From: Ilumatobacter sp.
GTDB taxonomy: Bacteria; Actinomycetota; Acidimicrobiia; Acidimicrobiales; Ilumatobacteraceae
Length of the DNA: 54,513 nt
Assembly: GCA_007693335.1 (NCBI GenBank)
Contig: REDU01000067.1
Location: 1 to 54,513, forward strand
Direction: 5' to 3'
The notes beneath the pieces were generated by a model. That model worked only from the letters and a program-made list of their open reading frames with translations. It had not been told where the DNA came from and did not search any database. Below are positions 46,803 to 54,513 of the stretch, in pieces (the first letter of the stretch is position 1; each line of letters starts with the position of its first letter). The position numbers were made by a program, and so were the translations under genes.

Positions 46803-46865
46803 CCGACCGCACCCGTCCGGCGACATGACCACCGGCACAACCGGATGACGAGACCGTCGTGATAT

Positions 46866-46886
46866 CTTGAGTTGCATCGACTCATG
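46866..46886 (+). promoter_or_regulatory. HAIR operator (HspR binding site) of hsp20
   Basis: CTTGAGT-N7-ACTCATG, one mismatch from the HspR-associated inverted repeat CTTGAGT-N7-ACTCAAG that controls heat-shock genes in actinobacteria. It overlaps the candidate -35 TTGCAT (46872-46877) of hsp20, so bound HspR would block RNA polymerase. hspR itself is not in the window. Confidence 0.85.
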
Positions 46887-46899
46887 ATCTCTCTATACT
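46872..46899 (+). promoter_or_regulatory. Candidate promoter of hsp20
   Basis: TTGCAT (46872-46877), 16-bp spacer, TATACT (46894-46899). The region is strikingly A+T-rich for this genome. The -35 lies inside the HAIR operator. Confidence 0.6.
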
Positions 46900-46958
46900 G
46901 AACATCAGCAAATCAGATCCACCATGGCACAGCCAGCATCACACAGGAGGTCCCCATC

Positions 46959-47429
46959 ATGATCGTCCGTCATCGCAACCCCGTGGCCGGCGCGTTCGGC
47001 TCGGCCCTCGACCGCTCCTTCGACCGCACCTTCGACCAGCTCACGTCCTCGCTGTTCGAGTCCCGTGGCCGATTCCCCCAGGTCGAGGCCCAGTGGCACG
47101 ACGACACGCTCGTGCTCACCGTCGACCTGCCCGGCGTGCCCGCCGACTCGGTGTCGGTCGAGGTGGCGGGGCGCAGCCTCACCCTCGGCGCCCACACCGA
47201 TCGCCTCGAGTGGAGCCGCTCGCTGCAGCTCGGCACGTCACTCGATCCGGCCAAGGTCTCGGCACGTCACCTCGACGGGCGTCTCACCGTCCGCATCGGC
47301 GCCGTCGATGCCCCCGAGGCCCGCTCGATCGAGATCGACACGAGCCCCGAGCCGACAGCCGACCACGAGCTCGATACCGAGGGGCAGGCCGAACTCGATC
47401 AGTCGATCGAGACCAGCTCGAGCGACTGA
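46959..47429 (+). CDS. Hsp20/alpha-crystallin small heat shock protein
   Basis: 156 residues. An alpha-crystallin domain (about residues 45-130) with AQWHDDTLVLTVDLPGVPAD, VSVEVAGRSLTLGA and LDGRLTVRIGAV, flanked by an N-terminal arm rich in Phe/Arg and an acidic C-terminal extension. An ATP-independent holdase that binds unfolding proteins. AGGAGG stands 8 nt before the ATG, and a HAIR operator with promoter lies upstream, so HspR-controlled heat induction is expected. The 3' end overlaps the convergent hypothetical gene by 31 bp. Confidence 0.92.
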   Translation: MIVRHRNPVAGAFGSALDRSFDRTFDQLTSSLFESRGRFPQVEAQWHDDTLVLTVDLPGVPADSVSVEVAGRSLTLGAHTDRLEWSRSLQLGTSLDPAKVSARHLDGRLTVRIGAVDAPEARSIEIDTSPEPTADHELDTEGQAELDQSIETSSSD

Positions 47430-48565
47430 ACCAGCAACGCGGCGAGCTCCGTCGTGACCGCCAGCCGGTCACGTGCCGGGGTGACCACCAGCGTGCGCGC
47501 GACGCCCGGATCCGCCACCTCCCCGGCGGCCAGCCGGGCGTCGGCCGCGTACGGCACCACATCGAGGTCGACCCCGCTCGAACACACCACCACCACGTCG
47601 CGGCCGTCGCGATCGATACCGCGCGCCACGCACGGCACCGCCTCGATCACCGAGGTGCGTGGCACCGGCGGTTCGGCCGCGGTCAGGGTGCGCAGACCGA
47701 GCCGCGATGGATCATCCTCGACCCGCCAGCGCAGCAGCCGCTCGGCCGCCATCCGGTTGAACGGGTGGCGGGCCGCCCCGGGCACCCGGTGCTCACGCAC
47801 GGCATCCACCACGCGGCTGAGCGACTCGACGGTGGGCGTGTGGCCGTGCAGCATCTGGAACGCCTCCCGATCGTGCACCCCCACGCCGATCTCGAGGCGC
47901 GGACCCTCCTCCGCGTCGTCCACCACCCGGCACACCTCGAGACCACGGACCTCGCCCGACACCACCCCGTGCTCGACCAACGGAGTGGCGCCCCCGGCGG
48001 CGATCAGTTCCCGCAGGGCCAGGTGACCGGCAGGGGCAGTTGCGGGTTCGGGGAGGGGCTCGGCGCCGGCCGGGAGCAACCGACGACCATCGGCGAGCCA
48101 GACGGTCACGGGGAACGCGAACTCAGCGGCCCGGCGTGCCAGTTGCCCACCATCGGCCTCGGTGATCAGGTGCAGCTCGGTGGCGTCACGCCGGATCGCC
48201 CACGCGAGCGCGCTCCCCAACCGCTGACCGGGTCGCTGACCTGACCGCTGGCCGGTCTGCGTCCCGGTCTGATGGTCCAGCAGCACCCACGCCTGACGAT
48301 CGACCATCGTGGCCGCACCCGGCGCGAAGCCGGGCAGCTGTGCCGACGACAGCAGGTCGCCGAGTCGATCACCGGGTCGATCACCGGGTCGATCGCCGGG
48401 TCGGCCACTGAGGTGATCACCCACCAGCGCGCGCAGCTTGACCGCGAGCAGCTGCGACCGGCGGGCATCGCCGTCGGCCTCGGGACCGGCCGACGCGATC
48501 GGTGGTCGATCGGTGGATGGGGTCGATGGTTCGTGGTCGGCCACGACTCCGACGGTACCGAGCAT
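47399..48565 (-). CDS. Conserved hypothetical protein
   Basis: 388 residues, no family recognised. It has no signal peptide or membrane helix. The N-terminal part includes a short RPGD repeat (from 12-bp DNA units) and a QR-SGQRPGQR run; the middle contains LHLITEADGGQLARRAAEFA and VTVWLADGRRLLPAG; the C-terminal part VVVVCSSGVDLDVVPYAADA looks like mixed alpha/beta fold. Some segments suggest a nucleotide- or sugar-related enzyme fold but nothing decisive. ATG 48565 is used. The gene follows the DUF1501 gene by 91 bp in the same direction and may be its operon partner. Confidence 0.7.
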   Translation of the reverse strand: MLGTVGVVADHEPSTPSTDRPPIASAGPEADGDARRSQLLAVKLRALVGDHLSGRPGDRPGDRPGDRLGDLLSSAQLPGFAPGAATMVDRQAWVLLDHQTGTQTGQRSGQRPGQRLGSALAWAIRRDATELHLITEADGGQLARRAAEFAFPVTVWLADGRRLLPAGAEPLPEPATAPAGHLALRELIAAGGATPLVEHGVVSGEVRGLEVCRVVDDAEEGPRLEIGVGVHDREAFQMLHGHTPTVESLSRVVDAVREHRVPGAARHPFNRMAAERLLRWRVEDDPSRLGLRTLTAAEPPVPRTSVIEAVPCVARGIDRDGRDVVVVCSSGVDLDVVPYAADARLAAGEVADPGVARTLVVTPARDRLAVTTELAALLVQSLELVSID

Positions 48566-48656
48566 CGGCCCGATCCGCAGCCGTGACGCCGAGGCTGCAC
48601 ACCGGCCAGGCGCACACCCGGCCCGGGACCCGGGGGGGCGAACGAGGCCGACACGC

Positions 48657-51335
48657 TCACCCGGCGACGAAGTAGCCGAACACGTCCGCGATCGCGTGCA
48701 CCTGGCCCACGGCGTTCACGAGGCGGATCCGACCGCCCGCCCCCACCTTCACGATCGCCAGGTTCGCGACGGTGCTCCCCGCCGCCGGATTGAGGTTCGA
48801 CGTCGAGGGACGCGGCTCGCCGTCCGGCCATGCGCTGACGAACGTGGCATGCGATGCCGCCGTGGCCGTGAGGTTCACGATCACCGCCACCGCGTCGGCC
48901 GGCACGCCGCCGCGGCCCGCGACCTGCAACACCATCTCGTGATCGGCGCCCAGCTGCCCTGCCGGCACACCCGTGCCGTCGCGGCTGTCGAGGAGCCGGG
49001 CGGGGGCGACGGTCCGCAGCAACGCACCCGACGGCGAACCCGGCTCCGGTGTCGCGAAGTAGCCGAACACATCGGCCAGCACGTGCACTCCGTCGGTCTC
49101 GACCGTCACACTCACGTCGCCGTCGGGGCCGAGCGTGCCGATCACGAGGTTCGGCACCGTCTGACCGGTCACGAAGTTGAGGTTCGAGGTACCCGGTGCC
49201 GGTGCGCCGCCCGGACCGATCGCCAGGTACCCGGCCGACTCCGGGTGCACGACGGTCACGTTCAGCACCACGGCGGTCACCCCCGACCTCGGCACCCCGG
49301 CCCGGCCGGCCAGGCGCACGTCGAGCCGGTCGCTGCGTCCGAGGGGACCAGGTCGGGCCCCGGTGCCGTCTCGGGTGTCGATCACTCGCTCCGGGGTGAG
49401 GGCCGTGAAGCGCTGACCCACCGGCAACGGCTCCGCGTCCTGCTCGTCGGGCCCCTCCGTCGACACCTTCGTGGGCGCCACGAAGTAGCCGAACACGTCG
49501 ACGATGCAGTGGGTGGAGCCGGAGTGGTTGAACACGTCGACGGCGCCATCGGCACCCACACCCATCACCACGAGGTTGGGCGTGGCGCGTCCCGGCACCG
49601 GGTTGAGGTTCGACGTGTCGGGACGGCCGGCGCCACCCGGTGCCACCGTCAGGTAGGTGGCCTCGCTCGGGTCGACCGCCGTCACGTTGGCCACCACTGC
49701 CACCACCCCGTTCGGGGGGACACCGTGCCGACCCGCCACCGGCACCCGGAGCGTGGCACCAGGACCCACGGTGCCGACGGGTATCCCACCGGCACCATCA
49801 CGGGTGTCGGCGATCCGTACCGGCGTCATGCCGACGAACGCACCGGCGGTGCCGACCGCCGCAGGCGCGGCGGAACCCCCACCCTTCGTCGCGTCACCGG
49901 TCGATCCCCCCGTCGATCCCCCCGTCGATCCCCCGGTGCCGCCGCTCGTCCCGCCCGGCGTCACGATCGGGCCGGTACCGCCGGGTTCCACCGCCGTTCC
50001 CGGCGCAGCGGCGAACAGACCCAGGTCGTCGAAGTCCCCACCGAGCACCTCGCTCGACCCACCACCGAGCCAGCCGTCGATGATGCTCGCGTAGTACGCG
50101 CGGACGTCCACGGTGTGGGCCGGTCGCTCCCAGCGTTGGAGTCCCGCGGTGGACGCGTGGGCGCCGTAGGTACCTCCGGCCACGTGCGTACCGAACACCA
50201 ACATCGCGCTGGCCGTGCCGTGATCGGTGCCACCGGATGCGTTCGAGTACGGCGTGCGCCCGAACTCCGAGAACGTCATCACCGTGACCCGTCCCGCCCA
50301 CGCCGGATCGAGCACCTCGAAGAAGCGCGCCACGGCAGCATCCAGTTCGACCATCCGGGCCGGATGCATGGAGGCCTGCCCGGCATGGCTGTCGAAGTCA
50401 CCCCAGCCGGTCTCCAGTACGCGGAAGCCGAGATCGGCGTTGATCAGCCGGGCGGCCACCTCGAGCGACGCGGTGAGCGGCGCATCGGGCAATGACGCCG
50501 GGACCACCGGCGCGAGCTGCTCGGCCAGATCGACCTGATCGCGCAGGGCGGCCGCCAGCGCGTCGTGCCACGGACCCTGCCCGGCCGGCGCGGCGAGGTC
50601 GCGCACGGCGGCGTACAGCCGCTGATCGGCCTCGTTGGTACCGCCACCGAAGCCGGCGCGCCGCGGCGGCACCGAGGTCGCCCGACGTGAACGCCCCACC
50701 ACGTGCAACGGAACGGTGGAGCCGATCGACGCCGCGGTGTAGAGGTCGGGACCGCCGGCGAGGTGACCGTCGAGCCAGCGGCCGAGCCATCCCGAGTCGA
50801 TCGTGCCGTGACGGATGGCGCTCATCCAGATCGCCATCGAGGTGAAGTGGCTCAGGTCGGGATCGGGGTAACCGACGCCCTCGACGACGGCCAGCTGTCC
50901 GGCGCCCCAGAGAGCGTGCAGCGTGCCGAGCGCCGGGTGGAGCCCGAGCCGGTGGTCGAGGGGCAACGTGTCCGCCGGGGCGATGGCCAGTGGCCCGCGC
51001 TGATCGATGTAGTGACCATCGGTCAGCGGTACGACCGTGTTGACACCATCGTTGCCGCCGTACATGCCGAGCACGACGATGATCCCCTCGTCCGACGCCA
51101 CGGGAGCGGCGAAGGCGCTCGGATCGAAGCCGTCCAGTGGAGCCCCCAGGGCGTCGAACAGGGGTGCGCCCGTGAGGCCTGCACCGGCCCCCATCCCGAC
51201 CAGTTGCAGGAAGCGCCGCCGTGACAGCGCTCGTCGTCGCTCACCGAGGTCGTGATCGCCGGCGGCGCGCTCGACCTCGCCGGGTGACGAGAGCAGGCCG
51301 AGCGCGTCGCGTGTCGAGATCTCGGGATCGAGCAT
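48657..51335 (-). CDS. Tat-exported DUF1501 protein with three surface repeat modules
   Basis: 892 residues. A Tat signal (ALSRRRFLQLVGMGAGAGL, about residues 35-60) precedes a DUF1501 domain (about 70-440; GMYGGNDGVNTVVP, TFSEFGRTP, GGTDHGTASAMLVFG), which belongs to the sulfatase/alkaline phosphatase-like group. A Gly/Ser/Thr linker with GGST repeats leads to three copies of a roughly 125-residue module (about 495-620, 640-762, 770-892). Each module runs from a DTRDG-like motif through a TSNLN motif to DVFGYF. ATG 51335 is 2 bp after the DUF1800 stop, so the pair is coupled. An open frame continues upstream but is the shadow of the DUF1800 gene. Probably exported and wall-associated. Confidence 0.88.
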   Translation of the reverse strand: MLDPEISTRDALGLLSSPGEVERAAGDHDLGERRRALSRRRFLQLVGMGAGAGLTGAPLFDALGAPLDGFDPSAFAAPVASDEGIIVVLGMYGGNDGVNTVVPLTDGHYIDQRGPLAIAPADTLPLDHRLGLHPALGTLHALWGAGQLAVVEGVGYPDPDLSHFTSMAIWMSAIRHGTIDSGWLGRWLDGHLAGGPDLYTAASIGSTVPLHVVGRSRRATSVPPRRAGFGGGTNEADQRLYAAVRDLAAPAGQGPWHDALAAALRDQVDLAEQLAPVVPASLPDAPLTASLEVAARLINADLGFRVLETGWGDFDSHAGQASMHPARMVELDAAVARFFEVLDPAWAGRVTVMTFSEFGRTPYSNASGGTDHGTASAMLVFGTHVAGGTYGAHASTAGLQRWERPAHTVDVRAYYASIIDGWLGGGSSEVLGGDFDDLGLFAAAPGTAVEPGGTGPIVTPGGTSGGTGGSTGGSTGGSTGDATKGGGSAAPAAVGTAGAFVGMTPVRIADTRDGAGGIPVGTVGPGATLRVPVAGRHGVPPNGVVAVVANVTAVDPSEATYLTVAPGGAGRPDTSNLNPVPGRATPNLVVMGVGADGAVDVFNHSGSTHCIVDVFGYFVAPTKVSTEGPDEQDAEPLPVGQRFTALTPERVIDTRDGTGARPGPLGRSDRLDVRLAGRAGVPRSGVTAVVLNVTVVHPESAGYLAIGPGGAPAPGTSNLNFVTGQTVPNLVIGTLGPDGDVSVTVETDGVHVLADVFGYFATPEPGSPSGALLRTVAPARLLDSRDGTGVPAGQLGADHEMVLQVAGRGGVPADAVAVIVNLTATAASHATFVSAWPDGEPRPSTSNLNPAAGSTVANLAIVKVGAGGRIRLVNAVGQVHAIADVFGYFVAG

Positions 51336-51337
51336 CG

Positions 51338-52699
51338 TCAGGCCACGTTCATCTCGGGGGTGATCATCGTGAGCAACAACGCGTTGCGGGACCGCCACCA
51401 GTCGGGTCCCCACGGTCGCTGCTCGCGCTCGGCCCATGCGATCAACGCCGAGCGCGTCGGGGTGGCCAGCGCGACACCGACGTCGGCAGCCAATGTGTCG
51501 ATCAACTGTGCCGGAGTCATCGCATCGAGCTCGGCCCAGGGGTGGGACGCGGCGCGCAGATCGAGCGTGTCGCCGGCGACCACCTTCCACCGCACGTGCT
51601 GCGCGAACTCGGCTCGCGCCGCCAGGGCCGACGGGTTCACCCAGTAGCCGTTGGGGCGCCAGCCGCTCACGTTGGGCGGCCGGTACAGCGCCTGCCCCAT
51701 CCTGCCGGCGAACCACTCGGGGTTCACAGCCGCAGCCGAGAGCCCCGTGGCGTACAGCAGCGCCACGATGTACTCGGTGGGGTTCCTGACGAGGCCACGA
51801 CGCGCCGTGTCCGACCGGAACTCGGGACGGAGCAGCAGCGCTCTCACCCACGGCCGGATCTCGAAGTCCGCGCTCACCAGCACATCGGCCAATTCGTGCA
51901 CGACGGACGGTGGCGGCCCCTGGTGCACCAGCTCCTCCCACAACTTCCGGGTGAGGAAACGAGCGGCCACCACCCGCGCCGGCGTGCCCGCGGCGGGGCC
52001 GACGGTCACCATCGCATCGGGACCGAACACGATGTCGATGATGTCGTCGCCGTTCCAGTGACCGGTTCGTCCGAGGAACGTCTTCACGCTCGTGTCGTGC
52101 CAGTTCTCGCGGAACAGGAACTCTCCGGTCGCCTTGTCGGCGGAGTAGCCGGTCCAGGCGAGCGTGGCGGCCTCGACGTCGGCCTCGGTGTAGTTGCCGA
52201 TCCCCAGCAGGAACAGCTCGAGGAGCTCGCGGGAGAAGTTCTGGTTGGGTGACTGCTGACGGTTCGAGACGTTGTCGAGGTACGAGAGCATCGCCGGTTG
52301 CTTCGAGACCGCCCGCACCAGGTCGACCACGTTGCCGAGACCGAGATCGCGGAACAGTGCGTTCTGACCCATCATCGCCCCGGTGTGGTGCACTTTGTTC
52401 CAATCGCTGCACAGATGGCCGTGCCAGAACAGCGCCATCCGCTCCCGCAGCGGCGTCTCGGCGGCGCGGGTCATCCGTTCGAGCCACCAGTGGGTGGCGA
52501 ACCGGAACTGCTGATAGCTGCCCGAGTCGGCATGGTGGTCGATCTCGGGTGGGATCGGAACGGGCGCCTCGTCCGGCGTCCCGAGTACGGCGTCGACCGC
52601 CTCGTCGTAGGTGCCGCTGACCAGAGCCGCGACCCGATCGGGGCGCGCCACGAACTCGGTGCGGCGGAGCAGGTGGGTGATGTCGGCGACGTCGACCAT
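51338..52699 (-). CDS. DUF1800 domain protein
   Basis: 453 residues of the DUF1800 family: HLLRRTEFVARPD, RERMALFWHGHLCSD, NQNFSRELLELFLLGIGNYTEADV, ARFLTRKLWEELV, RPWVRALLLRPEF and PPNVSGWRPNGYW are all family blocks. DUF1800 genes are regularly paired with DUF1501 genes, as here; the joint function is unknown, with export or cell-surface roles proposed. No signal peptide is seen in this member, so it may be exported with its Tat-dependent partner. ATG 52699 matches the family start (MVDVADITHLLRRTEF). Confidence 0.9.
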   Translation of the reverse strand: MVDVADITHLLRRTEFVARPDRVAALVSGTYDEAVDAVLGTPDEAPVPIPPEIDHHADSGSYQQFRFATHWWLERMTRAAETPLRERMALFWHGHLCSDWNKVHHTGAMMGQNALFRDLGLGNVVDLVRAVSKQPAMLSYLDNVSNRQQSPNQNFSRELLELFLLGIGNYTEADVEAATLAWTGYSADKATGEFLFRENWHDTSVKTFLGRTGHWNGDDIIDIVFGPDAMVTVGPAAGTPARVVAARFLTRKLWEELVHQGPPPSVVHELADVLVSADFEIRPWVRALLLRPEFRSDTARRGLVRNPTEYIVALLYATGLSAAAVNPEWFAGRMGQALYRPPNVSGWRPNGYWVNPSALAARAEFAQHVRWKVVAGDTLDLRAASHPWAELDAMTPAQLIDTLAADVGVALATPTRSALIAWAEREQRPWGPDWWRSRNALLLTMITPEMNVA

Positions 52700-52704
52700 A
52701 CGGC

Positions 52705-52722
52705 GATCCCATCGGTGGGATC
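52705..52722 (-). other. Hairpin upstream of the DUF1800 gene
   Basis: GATCCCA / TGGGATC with a 4-nt loop, 5 nt before ATG 52699 on the minus strand. It could mask the translation start or act as an operator. Confidence 0.4.
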
Positions 52723-52822
52723 ACCGATCAGCGGGATGCCCGATCATCGGCACGGGGCGCGTCCGACTTGAGCGCGCCGATCGAGAGGTGTCGTGACGGG
52801 TGTCGTGGGCCGTCGGGTGCAG

Positions 52823-52840
52823 CGCGGCGGGGACGCCGCG
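52823..52840 (-). terminator. GC hairpin after rpmE
   Basis: CGCGGCG / CGCCGCG, seven base pairs with a 4-nt loop, 5 nt after the rpmE stop on the minus strand. No T tract, so an intrinsic-like or Rho-assisted terminator. Confidence 0.5.
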
Positions 52841-52845
52841 GCGGT

Positions 52846-53061
52846 TCAGCTCTTGGCGGAGCGCGAGCCGTAACGCTTGTTGAAGCGCTCGACGCGACCG
52901 CCGGAGTCGACCAGCTTCTGCTTGCCGGTGAAGAACGGGTGGCACTCGTTGCAGAGCTCGAGCTTGAGGTCCTGGCCCTTGGTCGAGCGCGTCGTGAAGG
53001 TGTTGCCGCACGAGCACTGCACCGTCATGTCGGCGTACGTGGGGTGGATGTCGGTCTTCAT
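52846..53061 (-). CDS. rpmE: 50S ribosomal protein L31
   Basis: 71 residues, [20 protein letters not shown] at the N-terminus and [20 protein letters not shown] in the core. It contains the zinc-binding cysteines (CSC and CNEC), so it is the zinc-containing C+ form of L31 rather than the zinc-free paralogue made under zinc limitation. GGGAGA is just upstream of the ATG. Directly after rho (46 bp), the usual order rho-rpmE. Confidence 0.95.
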   Translation of the reverse strand: MKTDIHPTYADMTVQCSCGNTFTTRSTKGQDLKLELCNECHPFFTGKQKLVDSGGRVERFNKRYGSRSAKS

Positions 53062-53107
53062 GGTGTTCTCCCGGAGCTGAAAGAGGCAGGTGAAGTGTAC
53101 CGGCCGA

Positions 53108-54513
53108 TCACATGGACGGTTGCTTGGCGATCTCGTTCAGGAACTCGTCGTTGGTGCGGAACGTCTTGAGCCGGTCGATGAGCAGCTCGAGGCCCGGCGC
53201 TGCGTTGCCGTCGGCCGCCAGACCGGACAGCACCCGGCGCAGCTTCCACACCATCTGCAGTTGCTTGCGGTCGAACAGCAGCTCCTCGTGACGGGTGCTC
53301 GAGGCATCGACGTCGATGGCCGGGTAGATCCGACGCTCGGCGAGCTTGCGGTCGAGGCGGAGCTCCATGTTGCCGGTGCCCTTGAACTCCTCGAAGATGG
53401 CGTCGTCCATCCGGGAGTTCGTCTCCACCAACGCGGTGGCCAGGATGGTCAGCGAACCGCCCTCCTCGACATTGCGGGCCGCACCGAAGAACTTCTTGGG
53501 CGGGTAGAGCGCACCGGCGTCGATACCGCCCGACAGGATACGACCCGACGCCGGCGCCGCGAGGTTGTAGGCCCGGCTGAGACGGGTGATGCCATCGAGG
53601 ATGATGACGACGTCCTCACCCATCTCGACCAGACGCTTCGCCCGCTCGATGGTCATCTCGGCGACGAGGGTGTGCTCCTCGCTCGGCCGGTCGAACGTGG
53701 ACGACACGACCTCACCTTTCACGGTACGGCGCATGTCGGTCACCTCTTCGGGCCGCTCGTCGATGAGGAGCACCATGAGCTTCACGTCGGGGTTGTTGCG
53801 CTCGATGGCCGTCGCGATGGTCTTCATCACCGTGGTCTTGCCGGCCTTGGGCGGCGAGACGATGATGCCGCGCTGACCCTTGCCGATCGGGGCCACCAGG
53901 TCGATGATCCGCGCCGTCATGTCGGTGGGATCGACGTCGTTCTCGAGCCGGAGCCGCGAGTCGGGGAACAACGCCGTGAGATCCTCGAAGCGCGGTCGCT
54001 TCTTGCTCGCCTCGGCATCACCGCCGTTCACGGTGTGGATCTCGAGCAGCGCCGGGTTCTTCTCGTTGCGTCCAGCGGGACGGCTGAGGCCCGTGACGTG
54101 GTCACCCTTGCGCAGGCCGTACTGGCGCGACAGCTTCACCGGCACGTACGAGTCGTCGCGGTGCGGCAAGAACCCCTTGATGCGCAAGAACCCGTAGCCC
54201 TCGTCACGCAGATCGAGATACCCGGCCACCTGCACTGGTTCGTTGCTGACGGGCTCGTTGGTCTCGGCGGCCTCGAGCAGATCGCGATCGTCGCCCTGGG
54301 GACCGTCGCCACCCCGACCCTTGCGCCGACGACGTCGCCGCTTGTTGCGGTTCTCGCCGTCGCCGTCGTCGGTACCGACGTTGCTGGAGCGCTGCTGGTT
54401 GCCCTGGCTGCCCTGCTGGCGATCGTTGGGGCGGCCCTGACGATCACCCTGCTGGCGATCACCCTGCTGGCGATCACCCTGCTGGCGATCACCCTGCTGA
54501 CGGTCACCCTGCT
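53108..54513 (-). CDS. rho: Transcription termination factor Rho, N-terminally cut by the window edge
   Basis: 468 residues are visible; the 5' end lies beyond the right edge. The visible N-terminal part is a low-complexity insertion of QQGDR repeats followed by a basic cluster ([13 protein letters not shown]), typical of the long Arg/Asn/Gly-rich region of actinobacterial Rho. The RNA-binding domain ([14 protein letters not shown]) follows, then the ATPase with Walker [13 protein letters not shown], Walker [17 protein letters not shown] and the secondary RNA-binding Q/R-loop region. A GTG at 54235 in frame is internal and should not be taken as the start. Unwinds RNA and stops transcription. 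Confidence 0.95.
   Translation of the reverse strand, partial: QGDRQQGDRQQGDRQQGDRQQGDRQGRPNDRQQGSQGNQQRSSNVGTDDGDGENRNKRRRRRRKGRGGDGPQGDDRDLLEAAETNEPVSNEPVQVAGYLDLRDEGYGFLRIKGFLPHRDDSYVPVKLSRQYGLRKGDHVTGLSRPAGRNEKNPALLEIHTVNGGDAEASKKRPRFEDLTALFPDSRLRLENDVDPTDMTARIIDLVAPIGKGQRGIIVSPPKAGKTTVMKTIATAIERNNPDVKLMVLLIDERPEEVTDMRRTVKGEVVSSTFDRPSEEHTLVAEMTIERAKRLVEMGEDVVIILDGITRLSRAYNLAAPASGRILSGGIDAGALYPPKKFFGAARNVEEGGSLTILATALVETNSRMDDAIFEEFKGTGNMELRLDRKLAERRIYPAIDVDASSTRHEELLFDRKQLQMVWKLRRVLSGLAADGNAAPGLELLIDRLKTFRTNDEFLNEIAKQPSM
54434..54513 (-). repeat. 15-bp tandem repeat in the rho N-terminal region
   Basis: Five to six 15-bp units encoding QQGDR, continuing to the window edge; a few base differences between units. 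Confidence 0.9.

Noticed and set aside
51336-52724. Upstream open extension of the DUF1501 frame to 52724
   Set aside because: The extra sequence is a shadow of the DUF1800 gene in another frame; ATG 51335 with a Tat signal is the natural start.
53108-54235. rho as a complete 375-residue gene starting at GTG 54235
   Set aside because: The frame stays open through QQGDR repeats and a basic cluster to the window edge, matching the long N-terminus of actinobacterial Rho.

Overview
The window looks like a chromosomal stretch of a high-G+C Gram-positive bacterium of the Actinomycetota, most likely an Acidimicrobiia-type lineage. This is inferred from roughly 70% G+C by eye, a WhiB-like Fe-S regulator, a PafB/PafC WYL pair, a HAIR (HspR) operator in front of hsp20, polyphosphate glucokinase, a luciferase-like (F420-type) oxidoreductase, and a DUF1800/DUF1501 pair carrying actinobacterial cell-surface repeats. 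No rRNA, tRNA, CRISPR array, prophage, integrase or transposase gene was seen. Gene density is high, many starts are GTG, and ATGA/GTGA start-stop overlaps are frequent.

Layout. 1-416 (minus): HU and the start of a Lys/Ala/Pro-rich ORF. 737-3369 (plus): PIN-PhoH ATPase, Wbl regulator, DnaQ-like exonuclease. 3327-5290 (minus): pafB-pafC. 5398-11688 (plus): glgX-malQ-treZ. 11767-16485 (minus, read from 16485): pgl-pgi-treY. 16551-21997 (plus): RarD transporter, acidic lipoprotein, DUF305 protein, zinc-metallopeptidase lipoprotein, ppx. 22072-27090 (minus): GT2, L,D-transpeptidase, alpha/beta hydrolase, ECF-like sigma factor and its presumed membrane regulator. 27162-29110 (plus): small membrane protein and an E. 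coli-type argG. 29246-30340 (minus): M20 peptidase. 30420-35497 (plus): CocE/NonD hydrolase lipoprotein, XRE regulator, mtnA, class II aldolase. 35467-37349 (minus): PfkB kinase and LLM oxidoreductase. 37443-42201 (plus): fused indolepyruvate:ferredoxin oxidoreductase and CaCA antiporter. 42190-46787 (minus): prfA, prmC, chorismate mutase, geranylgeranyl-reductase-family flavoprotein, ppgK. 46959-47429: hsp20. 47399-54513 (minus): rho (running off the right edge), rpmE, DUF1800, DUF1501, hypothetical.

How the genes work together. GlgX, MalQ, TreZ and TreY form a storage alpha-glucan to trehalose module, next to two central-sugar enzymes (Pgi, 6-phosphogluconolactonase). Ppx and PpgK link polyphosphate to glucose phosphorylation. 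MtnA, a class II aldolase and a convergent PfkB kinase could form a 5-methylthioribose/5-deoxyribose (DHAP-shunt-like) disposal route. Rho-RpmE and PrfA-PrmC are halves of a commonly linked translation/termination cluster, here separated by about 6 kb of envelope and stress genes.

Most unusual signals. (1) A 55-bp interspersed repeat with inverted ends occurs in three intergenic sites and inside treZ, where an 84-bp unit containing it is tandemly amplified in frame. (2) A TANNNT hexamer, often TAGCGT, sits 6-10 nt upstream of about a dozen start codons that lack a Shine-Dalgarno sequence, which suggests widespread leaderless transcription. (3) There is a near-perfect HAIR operator. (4) A second, 65-bp-period tandem repeat lies beside chorismate mutase.
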